DNA of 64,000 bases, taken from contig NZ_NKYE01000001.1 of assembly GCF_002262875.1 (NCBI RefSeq), positions 558,001 through 622,000 of the forward strand. The letters are read 5' to 3'. The position numbers and the translations under genes are program-made. Positions 8,428 to 18,076 of the stretch are shown here, in pieces. How positions within the stretch are numbered: the first letter of the stretch is position 1; every line of letters begins with the position of its first letter. The notes under the pieces were generated by a model that saw only the letters and a list, made by a program, of their open reading frames with translations, made no database searches and was not told where the DNA came from. This stretch comes from Amycolatopsis antarctica. GTDB lineage: Bacteria > Actinomycetota > Actinomycetes > Mycobacteriales > Pseudonocardiaceae.

Positions 8428-9445
8428 AGTCCACTCCGGACAGTTCGAGGGCCGCGTGTGCCATCTTCGCCGTGGCGTCCACATCGGACATCAGTAGCGG
8501 CACCGCCCGTACGGCGACGCCCGGCACCTCGGCGGACTCGCCGGTCTGCACCAGCCAGCCGTCGAGCAGGCCGTCCTCGGAGGTCTGCCGGGAGCCGTAG
8601 TGCCTGCCGACACCCTCCGCCGTGGTCTGCACCCCGATCGCCCGCAGGCAGGCGTCGGCCATGCCGCGCACCGGTTTCCCGCCGATGATCGGGGAGACGC
8701 CGACCACCCCGGCATCGGTCTTGCGCAAGGCTTCGCGCACTCCCGGCACAGACAGGATCGTGCCCACCGACACCACCGGGTTGGACGGGGCGATCAGCAC
8801 GGCGTCCGCTTCGGCGATGGCCTCGACCACGCCGGGGCCGGGCGTCGCCTCTTCCGCGCCCACCGGCACGATCGCGTGCGCACGCGGTTCCGCCCGGTAC
8901 CGCACCCACCATTCCTGGAAGTGCAACGCCTTGCGGTCGCGGCTGCCGGGCTCGGTGTCCTCCCCGGAGGTCTCCGGATCGTCGACGACGACGTGCGATT
9001 CGACCCGGTCGTCGGACATCGGCAGCAGCCGCACGCCCGGTTGCCAGCGGTCGCACAGGGCGGCCGTGACGTCGGAGAGCGGGTAACCGGCGCGCAGCAT
9101 CCTGGTCCGGATCAGATGCGTGGCGATGTCCTTGTCGCCGAGTCCGAACCAGCTCGGCTCGGCACCGTAGGCCGCCAGCTCGTCCTTCACCGTCCACGTC
9201 TCACCGGCATGGCCCCAGCCGCGATCGGTGTCGATACCGCCGCCGAGGGTGTACATGCAGGTGTCCAGGTCCGGGCAGATGCGCAACCCGTGCATCCAGA
9301 CGTCGTCCCCGGTGTTGACCAGCGCGGTCACCTCGTGCGCGGCGCCGGGCGGCGCGGCGCCGATCGCGGGCAGTCCGAGTGCGGCCTTCACGCCGAGCAG
9401 GAAGCGGGCTCCGCCCACACCGCCGACCAGTACGACAACCTTCAC
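8420..9445 (-). CDS. fbiA: 2-phospho-L-lactate / phosphoenolpyruvate transferase FbiA
   Basis: 341 residues from GTG 9445. It opens with [17 protein letters not shown], the CofD/FbiA phosphate-binding loop, and continues with [20 protein letters not shown], which binds Fo and the metal, and [13 protein letters not shown]. FbiA transfers the phospho-lactyl or phosphoenolpyruvyl group from the GDP-linked donor to Fo, giving (dehydro)F420-0, the substrate for FbiB next door. The start overlaps the stop of the GNAT gene by 4 bp (GTGA). Confidence 0.95.
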   Translation of the reverse strand: MKVVVLVGGVGGARFLLGVKAALGLPAIGAAPPGAAHEVTALVNTGDDVWMHGLRICPDLDTCMYTLGGGIDTDRGWGHAGETWTVKDELAAYGAEPSWFGLGDKDIATHLIRTRMLRAGYPLSDVTAALCDRWQPGVRLLPMSDDRVESHVVVDDPETSGEDTEPGSRDRKALHFQEWWVRYRAEPRAHAIVPVGAEEATPGPGVVEAIAEADAVLIAPSNPVVSVGTILSVPGVREALRKTDAGVVGVSPIIGGKPVRGMADACLRAIGVQTTAEGVGRHYGSRQTSEDGLLDGWLVQTGESAEVPGVAVRAVPLLMSDVDATAKMAHAALELSGVDFD

Positions 9446-10275
9446 GGGAACGGATCCTTGCACGTACCCGCGGCGCCGCGAAGCGCACCCGGCGCGCGGG
9501 AACCCGCAGGCTGCCGGGAACCGGAGCACGCTGCGGGCCCGGGAACCCAGTAGCGGTAGCCGTGATGCTCGGCGAAGCCGAGCCGCTGGTAGAGGGCGAG
9601 CGCCGGGTGGTTTCCCCTGGCGACCTGGAGGACGCAGCGGGTGGCGCCGTGCCGGGCCGCCCAGGTGCCGAGACCGGCCATCAGCGCGGCGGCGAGCCCT
9701 TGCCGGCGGTGGGCGGGCGCCACGGCCAGCCGGGACACGTGCAGCAGGTCGCCGGCCAGCGCGCCGCGAACCGCACCCGCCGCGTTTCCCGCGCGTTCCG
9801 CGACGCCGTAGCCGATCCGGCCGCCGTGGGTGAGTACGTGCCGCTGCGCCGCGTCCGGCGTGGCACTGCCCACGCTGAGCGTCCACCAGCCGGCAGTGGG
9901 CTCGTCCGGCACCCGTACGTCCGCCCCGACGTCCTGCCCGCCGGCCCGTCCGCCGACCGGACCGGTCAGCACGGCGACGTCGTGACCGTGCGGGTGGCCG
10001 GTGTCGGGCACCCAGCCCCACGCGCGCAGCCCGGCCTCGACGGGGGAGTCCAGCACGACCTGCAGCTTCGGCGGGATGCCGTGCTCCGCGGCGAACCGGC
10101 GCACCTCGGTCAGCGCCTGCCCGATCGGCCTGCCCGGATCGCCGGCGGCGAGGGCGCTGTTGGCGCGCCCGGTGAATCCGCCCGCCGCGCGCAACCGCCA
10201 TTCCCCGATAGTGTTCTCGGTCACGGCGGGCCAGACGTCCGCGCAGGCGTGCTCGAGCCGTTCGGTGGCATTCAC
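9442..10275 (-). CDS. GNAT family N-acetyltransferase (CG3035/Rv0428c type)
   Basis: About 277 residues from GTG 10275. The N-terminal part (ENTIGEWRLRAAGGFTGRAN) matches the long-GNAT type seen in Rv0428c-like proteins. The C-terminal domain has LLHVSRLAVAPAHRRQGLAA, the acetyl-CoA pyrophosphate loop (R-R-Q-G-L-A), and NHPALALYQRLGF, the last GNAT strand. After the domain comes a 30-residue Gly/Ser/Pro tail. The acceptor is unknown; an amine is expected. It is the first gene of the four-gene overlapping operon with fbiA, fbiB and Nudix, so co-expression with F420 synthesis is certain to be tight, but a functional link is unproven. Confidence 0.82.
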   Translation of the reverse strand: MNATERLEHACADVWPAVTENTIGEWRLRAAGGFTGRANSALAAGDPGRPIGQALTEVRRFAAEHGIPPKLQVVLDSPVEAGLRAWGWVPDTGHPHGHDVAVLTGPVGGRAGGQDVGADVRVPDEPTAGWWTLSVGSATPDAAQRHVLTHGGRIGYGVAERAGNAAGAVRGALAGDLLHVSRLAVAPAHRRQGLAAALMAGLGTWAARHGATRCVLQVARGNHPALALYQRLGFAEHHGYRYWVPGPAACSGSRQPAGSRAPGALRGAAGTCKDPFP

Positions 10276-10323
10276 GGTTACATTGTGCGTGCCAGGTGCA
10301 ATCCGATACCGCCAGGAGGAACA

Positions 10324-10506
10324 GTGAGCGTCGCGCGCAAGGACGACCGGCACAACGACGACCTGGTCAGCGAGATCTCGGACGGCTTCAACCGTGCCCT
10401 GACAGCGAAAGACGCAGATCAGGACGGGGAGAAGAAGGAGCAGCCGAAGTTCGTGGTGACCGGCGACAGCCGGACCGCGCCGGCCAGGAACCGGCGCGGA
10501 CGATGA
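10324..10506 (+). CDS. Small charged hypothetical protein (60 aa)
   Basis: 60 residues, very rich in Asp, Lys, Arg and Glu, without hydrophobic segments (SVARKDDRHNDDLVSEISDG at the N-terminus). A strong AGGAGGA ribosome site at 10313-10319 sits 4 nt before GTG 10324, which is the main reason to accept the gene. It is divergent from the GNAT-fbiAB operon, and both share the 48-bp intergenic promoter region. I cannot assign a function. Confidence 0.65.
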   Translation: MSVARKDDRHNDDLVSEISDGFNRALTAKDADQDGEKKEQPKFVVTGDSRTAPARNRRGR

Positions 10507-10572
10507 TCGGATCCGGCCGCGCACAAGGCCGATAAACGCCGTATACCTCCAGCGCCGGTCGAGGTATTAAGC

Positions 10573-10591
10573 GCCCCCTGATAAGGGGGGC
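10573..10591 (+). terminator. Hairpin after small ORF
   Basis: GCCCCCT, a GATA loop and AGGGGGGC form a compact hairpin, extended outward by GAGG and CCTC flanks. It follows the stop at 10506 and precedes ferredoxin. There is no T tract, so it could instead act as a leader structure of the ferredoxin mRNA. Confidence 0.4.
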
Positions 10592-10703
10592 CTCACCTCC
10601 CGGAGCCCGTTGTCGGCGCGTAATGTCGCCCTCAGCGCGATCGTCGGCGAGGCGTCCGCGCCAGGCATGAACTAGCTCGACAGATGAACAGCTGGAGTGC
10701 GCA

Positions 10704-11024
10704 GTGACCTATGTGATCGCCGAGCCTTGTGTCGACGTGCTCGACAAGGCCTGCATCGACGAGTGTCCCGTCGACTGCATCTACGTCGGCGAGCGGATGC
10801 TCTACATCCATCCCGACGAGTGCGTCGACTGCGGCGCCTGCGAGCCGGTCTGCCCGGTCGAGGCCATCTACTACGAGGACGACGTTCCCGACCAGTGGAA
10901 CGCCTACACGAAGGCCAATGTGGACTTCTTCGACGAGCTCGGCTCGCCCGGCGGCGCCTCGAAGGTCGGCACCACGGCGCACGACCCGCAGTGGATCAAG
11001 GACCTGCCGCCGCAGGCCGAATGA
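10704..11024 (+). CDS. fdxA: 7Fe-8S ferredoxin
   Basis: 106 residues, GTG start. The cysteine pattern matches Azotobacter FdI: C9, C17 and C50 for the [3Fe-4S] cluster, and C21, C40, C43 and C46 for the [4Fe-4S] cluster, with C25 free. The tail after residue 60 is the usual actinobacterial C-terminal extension. It carries low-potential electrons in the cytoplasm. The stop overlaps the dapC start (ATGA), an arrangement conserved in actinobacteria (Rv1177-Rv1178). Confidence 0.95.
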   Translation: MTYVIAEPCVDVLDKACIDECPVDCIYVGERMLYIHPDECVDCGACEPVCPVEAIYYEDDVPDQWNAYTKANVDFFDELGSPGGASKVGTTAHDPQWIKDLPPQAE

Positions 11025-12115
11025 ACCCGGCCGTCCTTCCCGACTTTCCCTGGGACTCGCTCGCCGAGCACGCCGCCCGGGCTCGTGAACACGCGGGCGG
11101 GATCGTCGACCTCTCCGTCGGCACGCCCGTCGACCCGGTTCCGGCGAGTATCCGGGACGCACTGGCCTCGGTGGCCGAGATCCCCGGGTACCCGACCACG
11201 CACGGCACGCCCGCACTGCGGGCCGCCGTCGTCGAGGCGCTCGGGCGCAGGCACGGCGTCGACGGGCTCGACCCGGACGCCGTGCTGCCCACCATCGGCT
11301 CCAAGGAACTGGTCGCCTGGCTGCCCCGGCTGCTCGGCGCCGGTCCGGGCGACGTGGTCGCGATCCCAGAGGTGTCCTACCCGACCTACGAGGTGGGTGC
11401 GCTGCTCGCCGGGGCCACCGCCGTCCGGGTGGACGGGCTGACGGCGCTCGGCCCGGCCCGGCCGTCGATGATCTGGCTGAACTCGCCGTCGAATCCGACG
11501 GGGCAGGTGCTGGGCGTGGAACACCTGCGCAAGGTCGTCGAGTGGGCCCGCGAACGCGGCACGGTCGTCGTCTCCGACGAGTGCTACCTGGCGCTCGGCT
11601 GGGAGGGCGAGCCGCCGGTGTCGGTGCTGCACCCGTCCGTCCACGGTGGACGGCTCGACGGTGTCCTCGCCGTGCATTCCCTGTCGAAGTCGGCGAACCT
11701 GGCCAGCTACCGGGCCGGGTTCGTCGCGGGTGACCCGGCGCTGGTCGCCGGACTGCTGGCCGTGCGCAAGCACGCCGGGATGATCGTCCCCCGGCCGGTG
11801 CAGGAGGCGATGGTCGCCGCGCTCACCGACGACGAGGCGCTCGACGCACAGCGGGAGCGTTACGCCGCCCGCCGCGCGATACTGCGGAAAGCGTTGCAGG
11901 ACAACGGCTTCCGAATCGACCACTCCGAGGCCGGGCTGTACCTCTGGGTCACCGGGGACTCCGACGCGCTCGCCACGGTGCGCTGGTTCGCCGACCGCGG
12001 CATCCTGGTCGCGCCCGGCACCTTCTACGGCCCGTCCGGATCCCGGCACGTGCGGGTGGCGCTCACCGCCACCGACGAGCGCGTCGCCGCCGCGGCCGAA
12101 CGCCTCGCGGTCTGA
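11021..12115 (+). CDS. dapC: Succinyldiaminopimelate aminotransferase DapC
   Basis: 364 residues, class I/II PLP aminotransferase fold. The PLP-binding lysine is K223 in [19 protein letters not shown]; the motif [12 protein letters not shown] binds the cofactor, and [13 protein letters not shown] carries the Asp that contacts the pyridine nitrogen. DapC converts N-succinyl-2-amino-6-ketopimelate with glutamate to N-succinyl-diaminopimelate. The dapD and dapE genes at 13219 and 14786 complete the succinylase branch, which supports the specific call. Co-transcribed with ferredoxin. Confidence 0.9.
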   Translation: MNPAVLPDFPWDSLAEHAARAREHAGGIVDLSVGTPVDPVPASIRDALASVAEIPGYPTTHGTPALRAAVVEALGRRHGVDGLDPDAVLPTIGSKELVAWLPRLLGAGPGDVVAIPEVSYPTYEVGALLAGATAVRVDGLTALGPARPSMIWLNSPSNPTGQVLGVEHLRKVVEWARERGTVVVSDECYLALGWEGEPPVSVLHPSVHGGRLDGVLAVHSLSKSANLASYRAGFVAGDPALVAGLLAVRKHAGMIVPRPVQEAMVAALTDDEALDAQRERYAARRAILRKALQDNGFRIDHSEAGLYLWVTGDSDALATVRWFADRGILVAPGTFYGPSGSRHVRVALTATDERVAAAAERLAV

Positions 12116-12129
12116 GGCGCCCGGTCTTC

Positions 12130-13128
12130 TCAGAGCAGCTTCTTCACCGCACCGTCGACGCGCTTCGCCGCCGAGGGCCAGGCCGCACGCGCGCGGTTCC
12201 TGCGGACCTGCTCCCGTTCGGCGATCCGTCCCGCGATGAAGCCGATCGCGGCGTCGCCCTGTGTCCGGGACAGCTCCCGCATCCGGTCGGCGGCCACCAC
12301 CGCGTCCTGGTGATCACCGAGCACGCTCTGCAGGCTCTTCGCCGAGCGGACGACCGCCTTCAGCCGCTTCGCGTCCTTCTTCCGGGCCGCCGAGCGGGCG
12401 AGTTCGGCGGCGTAGCGAAGCCGCTTGCCGCGGATGCGCACCTTGTGCAACTGCTCGTCGGACGGGTTCGGCCCGAGCTTCGCGACGGCCTTGCCGAGCT
12501 TGCGGTACGGCTTTCGTACCGAGTCGACGAGCGGTGCCCGCTCCTCGCGACCCGCCACCGTGCCCGCGTCCGGTTCGATGTCGGGGGTGCGGGCGAGTTG
12601 CGCGATCGACTGGAGCAGCGAGTCGTAGCGCCGCCCGGTCAGCGAACGGTTCAGCCGCCGTTTCGCCTTGCCCCGCTCGGCGATGAACACGGCCACCAGC
12701 GCCCTGGCCGCCTGCTGGTCCTCGTCCTCGAAGTCCGCCACCGTCGCCCGGAGCGCTTCGATCAGCACGTCGTGATCGCGGACCTCGCCGAGGGCACCCC
12801 CCAGCCAGGAGAGTTCGGAACGGACGGTCACGGCGGTGGGACCGAGCTGCGCGCCGCTCTGCTTGAGCACGCTGCGCAGCCGCCGGGTCGCCACCCGGAA
12901 CTGGTGCAGTTCCTCCGGATCGGTGCCCGCTCTGGTACCCGGTTCGTGCGCCAGGATCGTGCGCAGCAGCGCGTCGATCCTGGCCCGGACGTGCGTGGTG
13001 GGCGGATCCTCGGGCGCCGCCACCGGCGGTGTGGCGGGCAGGCCGAGGTCCTCGGGCACGGGGGTGACCCGCCGTGCCGCGGGGGCGGGACGCACCGGGG
13101 GCACGGGCGGCGACGAAGCGGTGCTCAT
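12130..13128 (-). CDS. CHAD domain protein
   Basis: 332 residues. After a Pro/Ala-rich N-terminal tail the CHAD domain has the two helical halves with conserved His and basic residues: PEELHQFRVATRRLRSVL near 95 and DEQLHKVRIRGKRLRYAAEL near 225. The C-terminal half is very rich in Arg and Lys. CHAD domains bind polyphosphate and sometimes sit with CYTH triphosphatases; no CYTH domain is present here. A role in phosphate storage granules is inferred from the family. It stands alone between dapC and dapD, convergent with dapC. Confidence 0.88.
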   Translation of the reverse strand: MSTASSPPVPPVRPAPAARRVTPVPEDLGLPATPPVAAPEDPPTTHVRARIDALLRTILAHEPGTRAGTDPEELHQFRVATRRLRSVLKQSGAQLGPTAVTVRSELSWLGGALGEVRDHDVLIEALRATVADFEDEDQQAARALVAVFIAERGKAKRRLNRSLTGRRYDSLLQSIAQLARTPDIEPDAGTVAGREERAPLVDSVRKPYRKLGKAVAKLGPNPSDEQLHKVRIRGKRLRYAAELARSAARKKDAKRLKAVVRSAKSLQSVLGDHQDAVVAADRMRELSRTQGDAAIGFIAGRIAEREQVRRNRARAAWPSAAKRVDGAVKKLL

Positions 13129-13218
13129 CGATCAATGATAGGTGAGATCCGCCACCCGGCGATTCGTCGAACCGGCGGGAATCGCGACGCCGGAGTGTGA
13201 CCGGCGGAGTCGTACGGC

Positions 13219-14232
13219 TCAGTCGTTGGCGTGCAGCGCGGCGTTCAGTTCCACACCGGCACCGTCGCGGGCCACCGCCTCGACCGCACCGGAGGCCGAG
13301 TTGCGCCGGAACACCACTCCCGAGATGCCGGACAGTTCGGCGGCCTTGACGGTGCGCCCGTCCACCGAGACCTTGGTGCCCGCGGTGAGGTACAGACCGG
13401 CCTCCACCACCGAATCGTCGCCGAGGGAGATGCCGACGCCGCCGTTGGCGCCGACCAGGCAGCGCTCGCCGATGGAGATGACCTGCTTGCCACCGCCGGA
13501 AAGCGTGCCCATGATCGACGCGCCACCGCCCACGTCGCTGCCGTCACCGACGACGACACCGGCCGAGATCCGGCCCTCGATCATCGACGCGCCGAGCGTG
13601 CCCGCGTTGAAGTTGACGAAGCCCTCGTGCATCACCGTCGTGCCCGAGGCCAGGTGCGCGCCGAGCCGGGCCCGGTCGGCGTCGGCGATCCGGACACCCG
13701 AGGGGGACACGTAGTCGACCATGCGCGGGAACTTGTCGATGCCGTAGACGGTCACGTTGCCGCGGGAGCGCAGGCGCATCCGGGTGGCCTCGAATCCCTC
13801 GACGGGGCACGGGCCGTGATTGGTCCAGACGACGTTCGCCAGCAGGCCGAACATGCCGTCCAGGCTCTGCCCGTGCGGCTGGACGAGGCGGTGCGAGAGC
13901 AGGTGCAGGCGGAGGTAGATGTCGTGCGCGTCGACGGGTGCGTCGGAGAGCGCACCGATCGTGGTGCGTACCGCGGCCACCTCGACGCCGCGGTCGGTGT
14001 CCGGGCCGAGCAGGGCGGCCACCGACTCGCCCAGCGCCTCCACGGCCTGCGCCTCGGACAGCCGTTCCACCCCGCCGCTGCCGGGCGTTCCGCCCTCGGT
14101 CAGTTTCGGCTGGGGGTACCAGGTGTCCAGCACGGTGCCGTTGCCGGTGATGGTCGCCAGCCCGACGCCCTGGGCGCCGGTGGTCTCGGGTGCGGGACTC
14201 GCGGTGTTCCGGTTCTGCTCGCTCACGACCAC
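13219..14232 (-). CDS. dapD: Tetrahydrodipicolinate N-succinyltransferase DapD
   Basis: About 335-337 residues; GTG codons at 14232 and 14226 are both possible starts. The protein has the actinobacterial DapD layout: an N-terminal alpha/beta domain followed by hexapeptide repeats of a left-handed beta helix ([40 protein letters not shown]) and a C-terminal strand. It transfers succinyl from succinyl-CoA to tetrahydrodipicolinate, the first committed step toward diaminopimelate and lysine. It is divergent from nothing nearby; the lipoprotein gene lies just upstream on the same strand. Confidence 0.93.
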   Translation of the reverse strand: MVVSEQNRNTASPAPETTGAQGVGLATITGNGTVLDTWYPQPKLTEGGTPGSGGVERLSEAQAVEALGESVAALLGPDTDRGVEVAAVRTTIGALSDAPVDAHDIYLRLHLLSHRLVQPHGQSLDGMFGLLANVVWTNHGPCPVEGFEATRMRLRSRGNVTVYGIDKFPRMVDYVSPSGVRIADADRARLGAHLASGTTVMHEGFVNFNAGTLGASMIEGRISAGVVVGDGSDVGGGASIMGTLSGGGKQVISIGERCLVGANGGVGISLGDDSVVEAGLYLTAGTKVSVDGRTVKAAELSGISGVVFRRNSASGAVEAVARDGAGVELNAALHAND

Positions 14233-14254
14233 ACGGTAGCGCGTGCCCCGCAGG

Positions 14255-14704
14255 TCAGCCGCCCGCGGGCAGGACGCTCACCAGCTTCGCGTCCACCTCG
14301 GTCAGCGTCGCGGCGACGTCGGTCAGTGCGCTGCCGCAGTCCGGCGCGTCCGTTTCGGCGCAGCCCCGGTTCCGGTAGGCGGCGATCGCGGCGTCGAGGC
14401 GCCGTCCGGCCTCGACCAGTTCCGGTTGCGTGGTCCCGGCGTACTTCTGCGCGCCACCGGGGACGCTGCCGAGCTGGGTGACGTACTTCGCGCATCCCGG
14501 CGCGTGCTGCTCCTCGGGACGCAGGAAACACGGATCGTTCATCTGCAGGTCGATCCGTTCGGCCATCGACGCCGGCCCCGGGTCCTGCATCGGCTGTGCC
14601 GTCTTCGGGCCGGCCTCCGAGCCGCACCCGGTCAGCGAGAGGAACGTGAGGGAGAGGAGAAGGAGGGTGCCGCCGATGGCTGCCGGGTTCCGTCGCACGG
14701 TCAC
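14255..14704 (-). CDS. Putative lipoprotein
   Basis: About 149 residues from a GTG at 14704 (14698 and 14707 are also possible). The signal peptide [20 protein letters not shown] ends in the lipobox LTGC, so the mature protein would be lipid-anchored outside the membrane. The mature part has four more cysteines, [23 protein letters not shown] and APDCGSA, likely in two disulfides. I do not recognise the domain. It lies between dapD and dapE, divergent from dapE and just upstream of dapD on the same strand. Confidence 0.72.
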   Translation of the reverse strand: MTVRRNPAAIGGTLLLLSLTFLSLTGCGSEAGPKTAQPMQDPGPASMAERIDLQMNDPCFLRPEEQHAPGCAKYVTQLGSVPGGAQKYAGTTQPELVEAGRRLDAAIAAYRNRGCAETDAPDCGSALTDVAATLTEVDAKLVSVLPAGG

Positions 14705-14785
14705 CACGCTACCCGCGCCGGGGCGGTCGGGGAGATGGTGCCGCCGCGACCGGCGCGGGCACCGTCGTCGGTACCGTGACGTGCC

Positions 14786-15880
14786 ATGACCTCGTCTCCC
14801 GCCCCGCTCGACCTGACCGCCGACCCCGCCGAACTGACCGCCGCGCTCGTCGACATCGAGAGCGTCTCCGGCGACGAGGCGGCCATCGCGGACGCGGTGC
14901 AGGCCGCGCTGTGGGCGCAGGCCCCGCACCTGGAGGTGATCCGCGACGGGGACGCCGTGCTGGCGCGGACGAACCTCGGCCGGGACTCCCGCGCCGTGCT
15001 CGCCGGGCATCTGGACACCGTGCCGGTGAACGAGAACCTTCCGCTGCGCCGCACCGGTTCCGCGGACTCCGCCGACGGCGAGGTGCTGCACGGGCTCGGC
15101 ACGGTGGACATGAAGGGCGGCGTCGCCGTCTTCCTGCACCTGGCGGCGACACTGCCGCGACCGCGGCACGACGTCACCTTCGTCTTCTACGACTGCGAGG
15201 AGGTGGAGGCGGCACGCAACGGGCTGGGCCGGATCGAGCGCACCCTGCCCGAGTGGCTGCGCGGGGAGCTGGCGATCGTCGGCGAACCGTCCAACGCCGC
15301 CATCGAGGCCGGCTGTCAGGGCACGATGCGCGTCGAGCTGCGCTGCACCGGCACCCGCGCGCACACGGCCCGCGGGTGGATGGGTGTCAACGCGATCCAC
15401 GCTCTCGGCGAACCCTTGGCACGCCTGGCTTCCTACCAGGCGCGGGTGGTGGACATCGACGGGCTGACCTACCGCGAAGGGCTTCAGGCGGTGGGCATCG
15501 GCGGCGGGGTCGCGGGCAACGTCGTACCGGACGAGGCGGTGCTGTCGGTGAACCACCGTTTCGCCCCGGACCGCTCGGCCGCCGATGCGGAGGCGCACCT
15601 GCGCGAGGTGTTCGACGGCTACGAACTGTCCGTTGTGGACTCCTCACCCGGTGCGCTGCCCGGCCTGGGCGCCCCGGCGGCGGCGGAACTGGTGGCCGCG
15701 GCGGGCGGTAAGGCCGCCGCGAAACTCGGCTGGACCGATGTGTCCCGGTTCGCCGCCCTGGGCATGCCCGCCGTCAACCTCGGCCCCGGCGACCCGACAC
15801 TGGCGCACACCCGGCAGGAACACGTCCGCGCCGACGAGATCCGGGCGGTCGCCGAGACGCTGCGGACTTTCCTGCGCTGA
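14786..15880 (+). CDS. dapE: Succinyl-diaminopimelate desuccinylase DapE
   Basis: 364 residues of the M20 peptidase family. Metal and catalytic residues are visible: [12 protein letters not shown] (His and the Asp acid), [12 protein letters not shown] (bridging Asp), [13 protein letters not shown] (the general-base Glu pair), and [16 protein letters not shown] with the C-terminal His. DapE hydrolyses N-succinyl-LL-diaminopimelate to diaminopimelate and succinate using two zinc ions. The ATG was chosen because it starts the family's [16 protein letters not shown] region. It sits divergently from the lipoprotein/dapD strand, as in mycobacteria (Rv1201c/Rv1202). Confidence 0.94.
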   Translation: MTSSPAPLDLTADPAELTAALVDIESVSGDEAAIADAVQAALWAQAPHLEVIRDGDAVLARTNLGRDSRAVLAGHLDTVPVNENLPLRRTGSADSADGEVLHGLGTVDMKGGVAVFLHLAATLPRPRHDVTFVFYDCEEVEAARNGLGRIERTLPEWLRGELAIVGEPSNAAIEAGCQGTMRVELRCTGTRAHTARGWMGVNAIHALGEPLARLASYQARVVDIDGLTYREGLQAVGIGGGVAGNVVPDEAVLSVNHRFAPDRSAADAEAHLREVFDGYELSVVDSSPGALPGLGAPAAAELVAAAGGKAAAKLGWTDVSRFAALGMPAVNLGPGDPTLAHTRQEHVRADEIRAVAETLRTFLR

Positions 15881-15981
15881 CACCGTGTTCGCCCGGCCGG
15901 TGGCGCCTGGCAACCGGTTCGTCACCGAGAAGAACGACGCGGTCCACGCGGGCGGCGGGTGCGGTCACTAGGATCGCGGGG

Positions 15982-16755
15982 GTGACGGAACAGACGAACG
16001 GCTTCTCCGAGCACCCACCGGAACGACACCGCGGCCCCGTGGTGCTCCGGGGCAGCGGTGACGCGGACGCCTCCACCACCGACCAGCGGCTGCTCGACTC
16101 GCGGGGGCCGAGCGACTGGGTGCACACCGACCCCTGGCGTGTCCTGCGGATCCAGGCCGAGTTCGTCGAGGGCTTCGGCGCGCTCGCCGAGGTACCCCGC
16201 GCGGTCACCGTGTTCGGCTCGGCCCGCACCAAACGCGACCACCCCGAATACCAGCTCGGCCGGGACATCGGTGCGGCGCTGGCCGGTGCCGGGTTCGCGA
16301 CGATCACCGGCGGCGGCCCCGGCGCGATGGAGGCGGTCAACCGCGGCGCCCGCGACGCCGGCGGCATGTCCATCGGCCTGGGTATCGAGCTGCCGTTCGA
16401 GCAGGGCTTCAACCCGTGGGTCGACCTCGGCGTGAACTTCCGCTACTTCTTCGCCCGCAAGACGATGTTCGTCAAGTACTCGCAGGCGTTCATCTGCCTG
16501 CCCGGCGGGTTCGGCACGCTCGACGAGCTGTTCGAGGCGCTCACGCTGGTTCAGACCAAGAAGGTGACCAAGTTCCCGGTGGTGCTGTTCGGCACGAAGT
16601 ACTGGGGCGGGCTGTACGAGTGGATCAAGGACTCGCTCTACGCCGAGGGCAAGATCGGCGAGCAGGACCTGCAGCTGCTGCACCTCACCGACGACATCGA
16701 CGATGCCGTCAATGTCGTCCTCAAGGCGTACCAGGCGTGGGAGGAGACCCACTAG
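15982..16755 (+). CDS. LOG-family protein (TIGR00730), long form
   Basis: 257 residues, GTG start. It has the Rossmann strand [16 protein letters not shown], the [14 protein letters not shown] phosphate loop and the LOG signature [14 protein letters not shown] 60-residue N-terminal extension is typical of the type seen downstream of dapE in actinobacteria (Rv1205). LOG enzymes release ribose-5-phosphate from cytokinin-like nucleotides; the substrate of this long form is unknown. The next gene encodes a second, shorter LOG protein beginning 2 nt after the stop, so both are in one operon. Confidence 0.87.
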   Translation: MTEQTNGFSEHPPERHRGPVVLRGSGDADASTTDQRLLDSRGPSDWVHTDPWRVLRIQAEFVEGFGALAEVPRAVTVFGSARTKRDHPEYQLGRDIGAALAGAGFATITGGGPGAMEAVNRGARDAGGMSIGLGIELPFEQGFNPWVDLGVNFRYFFARKTMFVKYSQAFICLPGGFGTLDELFEALTLVQTKKVTKFPVVLFGTKYWGGLYEWIKDSLYAEGKIGEQDLQLLHLTDDIDDAVNVVLKAYQAWEETH

Positions 16756-16757
16756 TC

Positions 16758-17321
16758 ATGCGGATCTGCGTCTTCTGTGGTTCCGCGACCGGCAACGGCA
16801 CGCGGTACGCCGAGGCCGCCGCGGCCCTCGGCGAGCTGCTGGCCGGTCGCGGCATCGGCCTCGTCTACGGCGGCGCCAAGGTCGGCACCATGGGCATCCT
16901 CGCCGACGCCGCGCTCGCCGCGGGCGGCGAGGTGATCGGCGTGATCCCGGAAAAGCTGATGACGGTGGAGGTCGGCCACGACGCGCTGACCGAGCTGCAC
17001 GTCGTCGCCGACATGCACGAGCGCAAGGCGAAGATGGCCGAGCTGTGCGACGGGTTCATCGCCCTGCCCGGTGGCGCCGGCACGCTGGAGGAACTGTTCG
17101 AGGTGTGGACCTGGGCGCAGCTCGGCATCCACGCGAAGCCGATCGGGCTGGTGGACGTCGGCGGCTACTACGCCCCGCTGCGCTCGTTCGTCGAGCACAT
17201 GGTGTCCGAGGGCTTCCTCCGGGCGGAGCATCGCGACCTGCTGTTCGTCGACACCGAACCGGCTGCCCTGGTCGACGCCTTCGCCACCTGGAAACCGTCG
17301 TCCGTCGACAAGTGGACCTGA
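16758..17321 (+). CDS. LOG-family nucleotide 5'-monophosphate phosphoribohydrolase
   Basis: 187 residues, the usual length for bacterial LOG. It has [14 protein letters not shown] at the N-terminus, [17 protein letters not shown], the HERKAKM helix with the catalytic Arg (R89) and [13 protein letters not shown] (P104 onward) with the catalytic Glu. The enzyme removes the base from adenosine- or N6-modified nucleoside 5'-monophosphates. It is closer to the canonical plant/bacterial LOG than its upstream partner. Starting 2 nt after that gene's stop, it is almost certainly co-translated with it. Confidence 0.9.
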   Translation: MRICVFCGSATGNGTRYAEAAAALGELLAGRGIGLVYGGAKVGTMGILADAALAAGGEVIGVIPEKLMTVEVGHDALTELHVVADMHERKAKMAELCDGFIALPGGAGTLEELFEVWTWAQLGIHAKPIGLVDVGGYYAPLRSFVEHMVSEGFLRAEHRDLLFVDTEPAALVDAFATWKPSSVDKWT

Positions 17322-17357
17322 CGCCCTGATCCGGCCCTGACCCGGCAGCCGCTCGCG

Positions 17358-18029
17358 TCAGGCGGAGTCGTCGGGGCGCTTGTGGTACCGGTCGACGTAC
17401 TGCTGCTCGGACAGTTCGAGGATCGCGTACATGATCTCGTCGGTGACCGAACGCCGGATCGCGGGCGAGTTGTCCATGCCGTCGTAGCGGGAGAACTCCA
17501 GCGGGTCGCCGAACCGGACGCTGATCGGCGTGACCCTCGGGACGCGCCTGCCTTTCGGCTGGAGCTTCTCCGTTCCGCTCAGTGCCACCGGAACCACCGT
17601 GGCCCCGGTGGCCAGGGCCAGCGCGGCGACGCCGGTGTGGCCGCGGTGCAGGTTGCCGTCGAGTGAACGGGTGCCCTCGGGGTAGATGCCGAAGGCGCCA
17701 CCGTCGTCGAGCACGCGCCGGGCGGACTCCAGGGCGGCGAGCCCGGCCATCGCGTTGCCGCGCTCCACCGGGACGTAGCCGAGTGCGGTCAGGAAGTTCG
17801 CCATGACGCGGCCCCGGACGCCCTTGCCGGTGAAGTACTCGGCCTTGCCGAGGAACTTGACCGGACGCGGAGTGACGATCGGGATGATCGCCGTGTCGAG
17901 CGCGGCGTTGTGGTTGGCGGCGAGAATCACCGGCCCGGTGAGGGGGACCTTGTCCGCGTCCCGCACCTCCGGCCGCCAGATCAGCCGCACCAGGGGCGCC
18001 AGCAACCAGCGGATCAGCAGGTGTAACAC
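17358..18029 (-). CDS. 1-acyl-sn-glycerol-3-phosphate acyltransferase family (PlsC)
   Basis: 223 residues. The acyltransferase motif I is NHNAALDT, an intact H-x4-D, and motif III is YPEGTRS. The N-terminal MLHLLIRWLLAPLVRLIW is a membrane-associating helix. The enzyme would acylate lysophosphatidate or a related lipid at the inner membrane face. It is divergent from gpgS, and the two starts share the 47-bp gap. Acyl donor and acceptor are not determined by sequence alone. Confidence 0.88.
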   Translation of the reverse strand: MLHLLIRWLLAPLVRLIWRPEVRDADKVPLTGPVILAANHNAALDTAIIPIVTPRPVKFLGKAEYFTGKGVRGRVMANFLTALGYVPVERGNAMAGLAALESARRVLDDGGAFGIYPEGTRSLDGNLHRGHTGVAALALATGATVVPVALSGTEKLQPKGRRVPRVTPISVRFGDPLEFSRYDGMDNSPAIRRSVTDEIMYAILELSEQQYVDRYHKRPDDSA

Positions 18030-18076
18030 GTCTCCTCCAACGGGGTGTGAACCTCAAGCATGGCACGATCGGGCGC

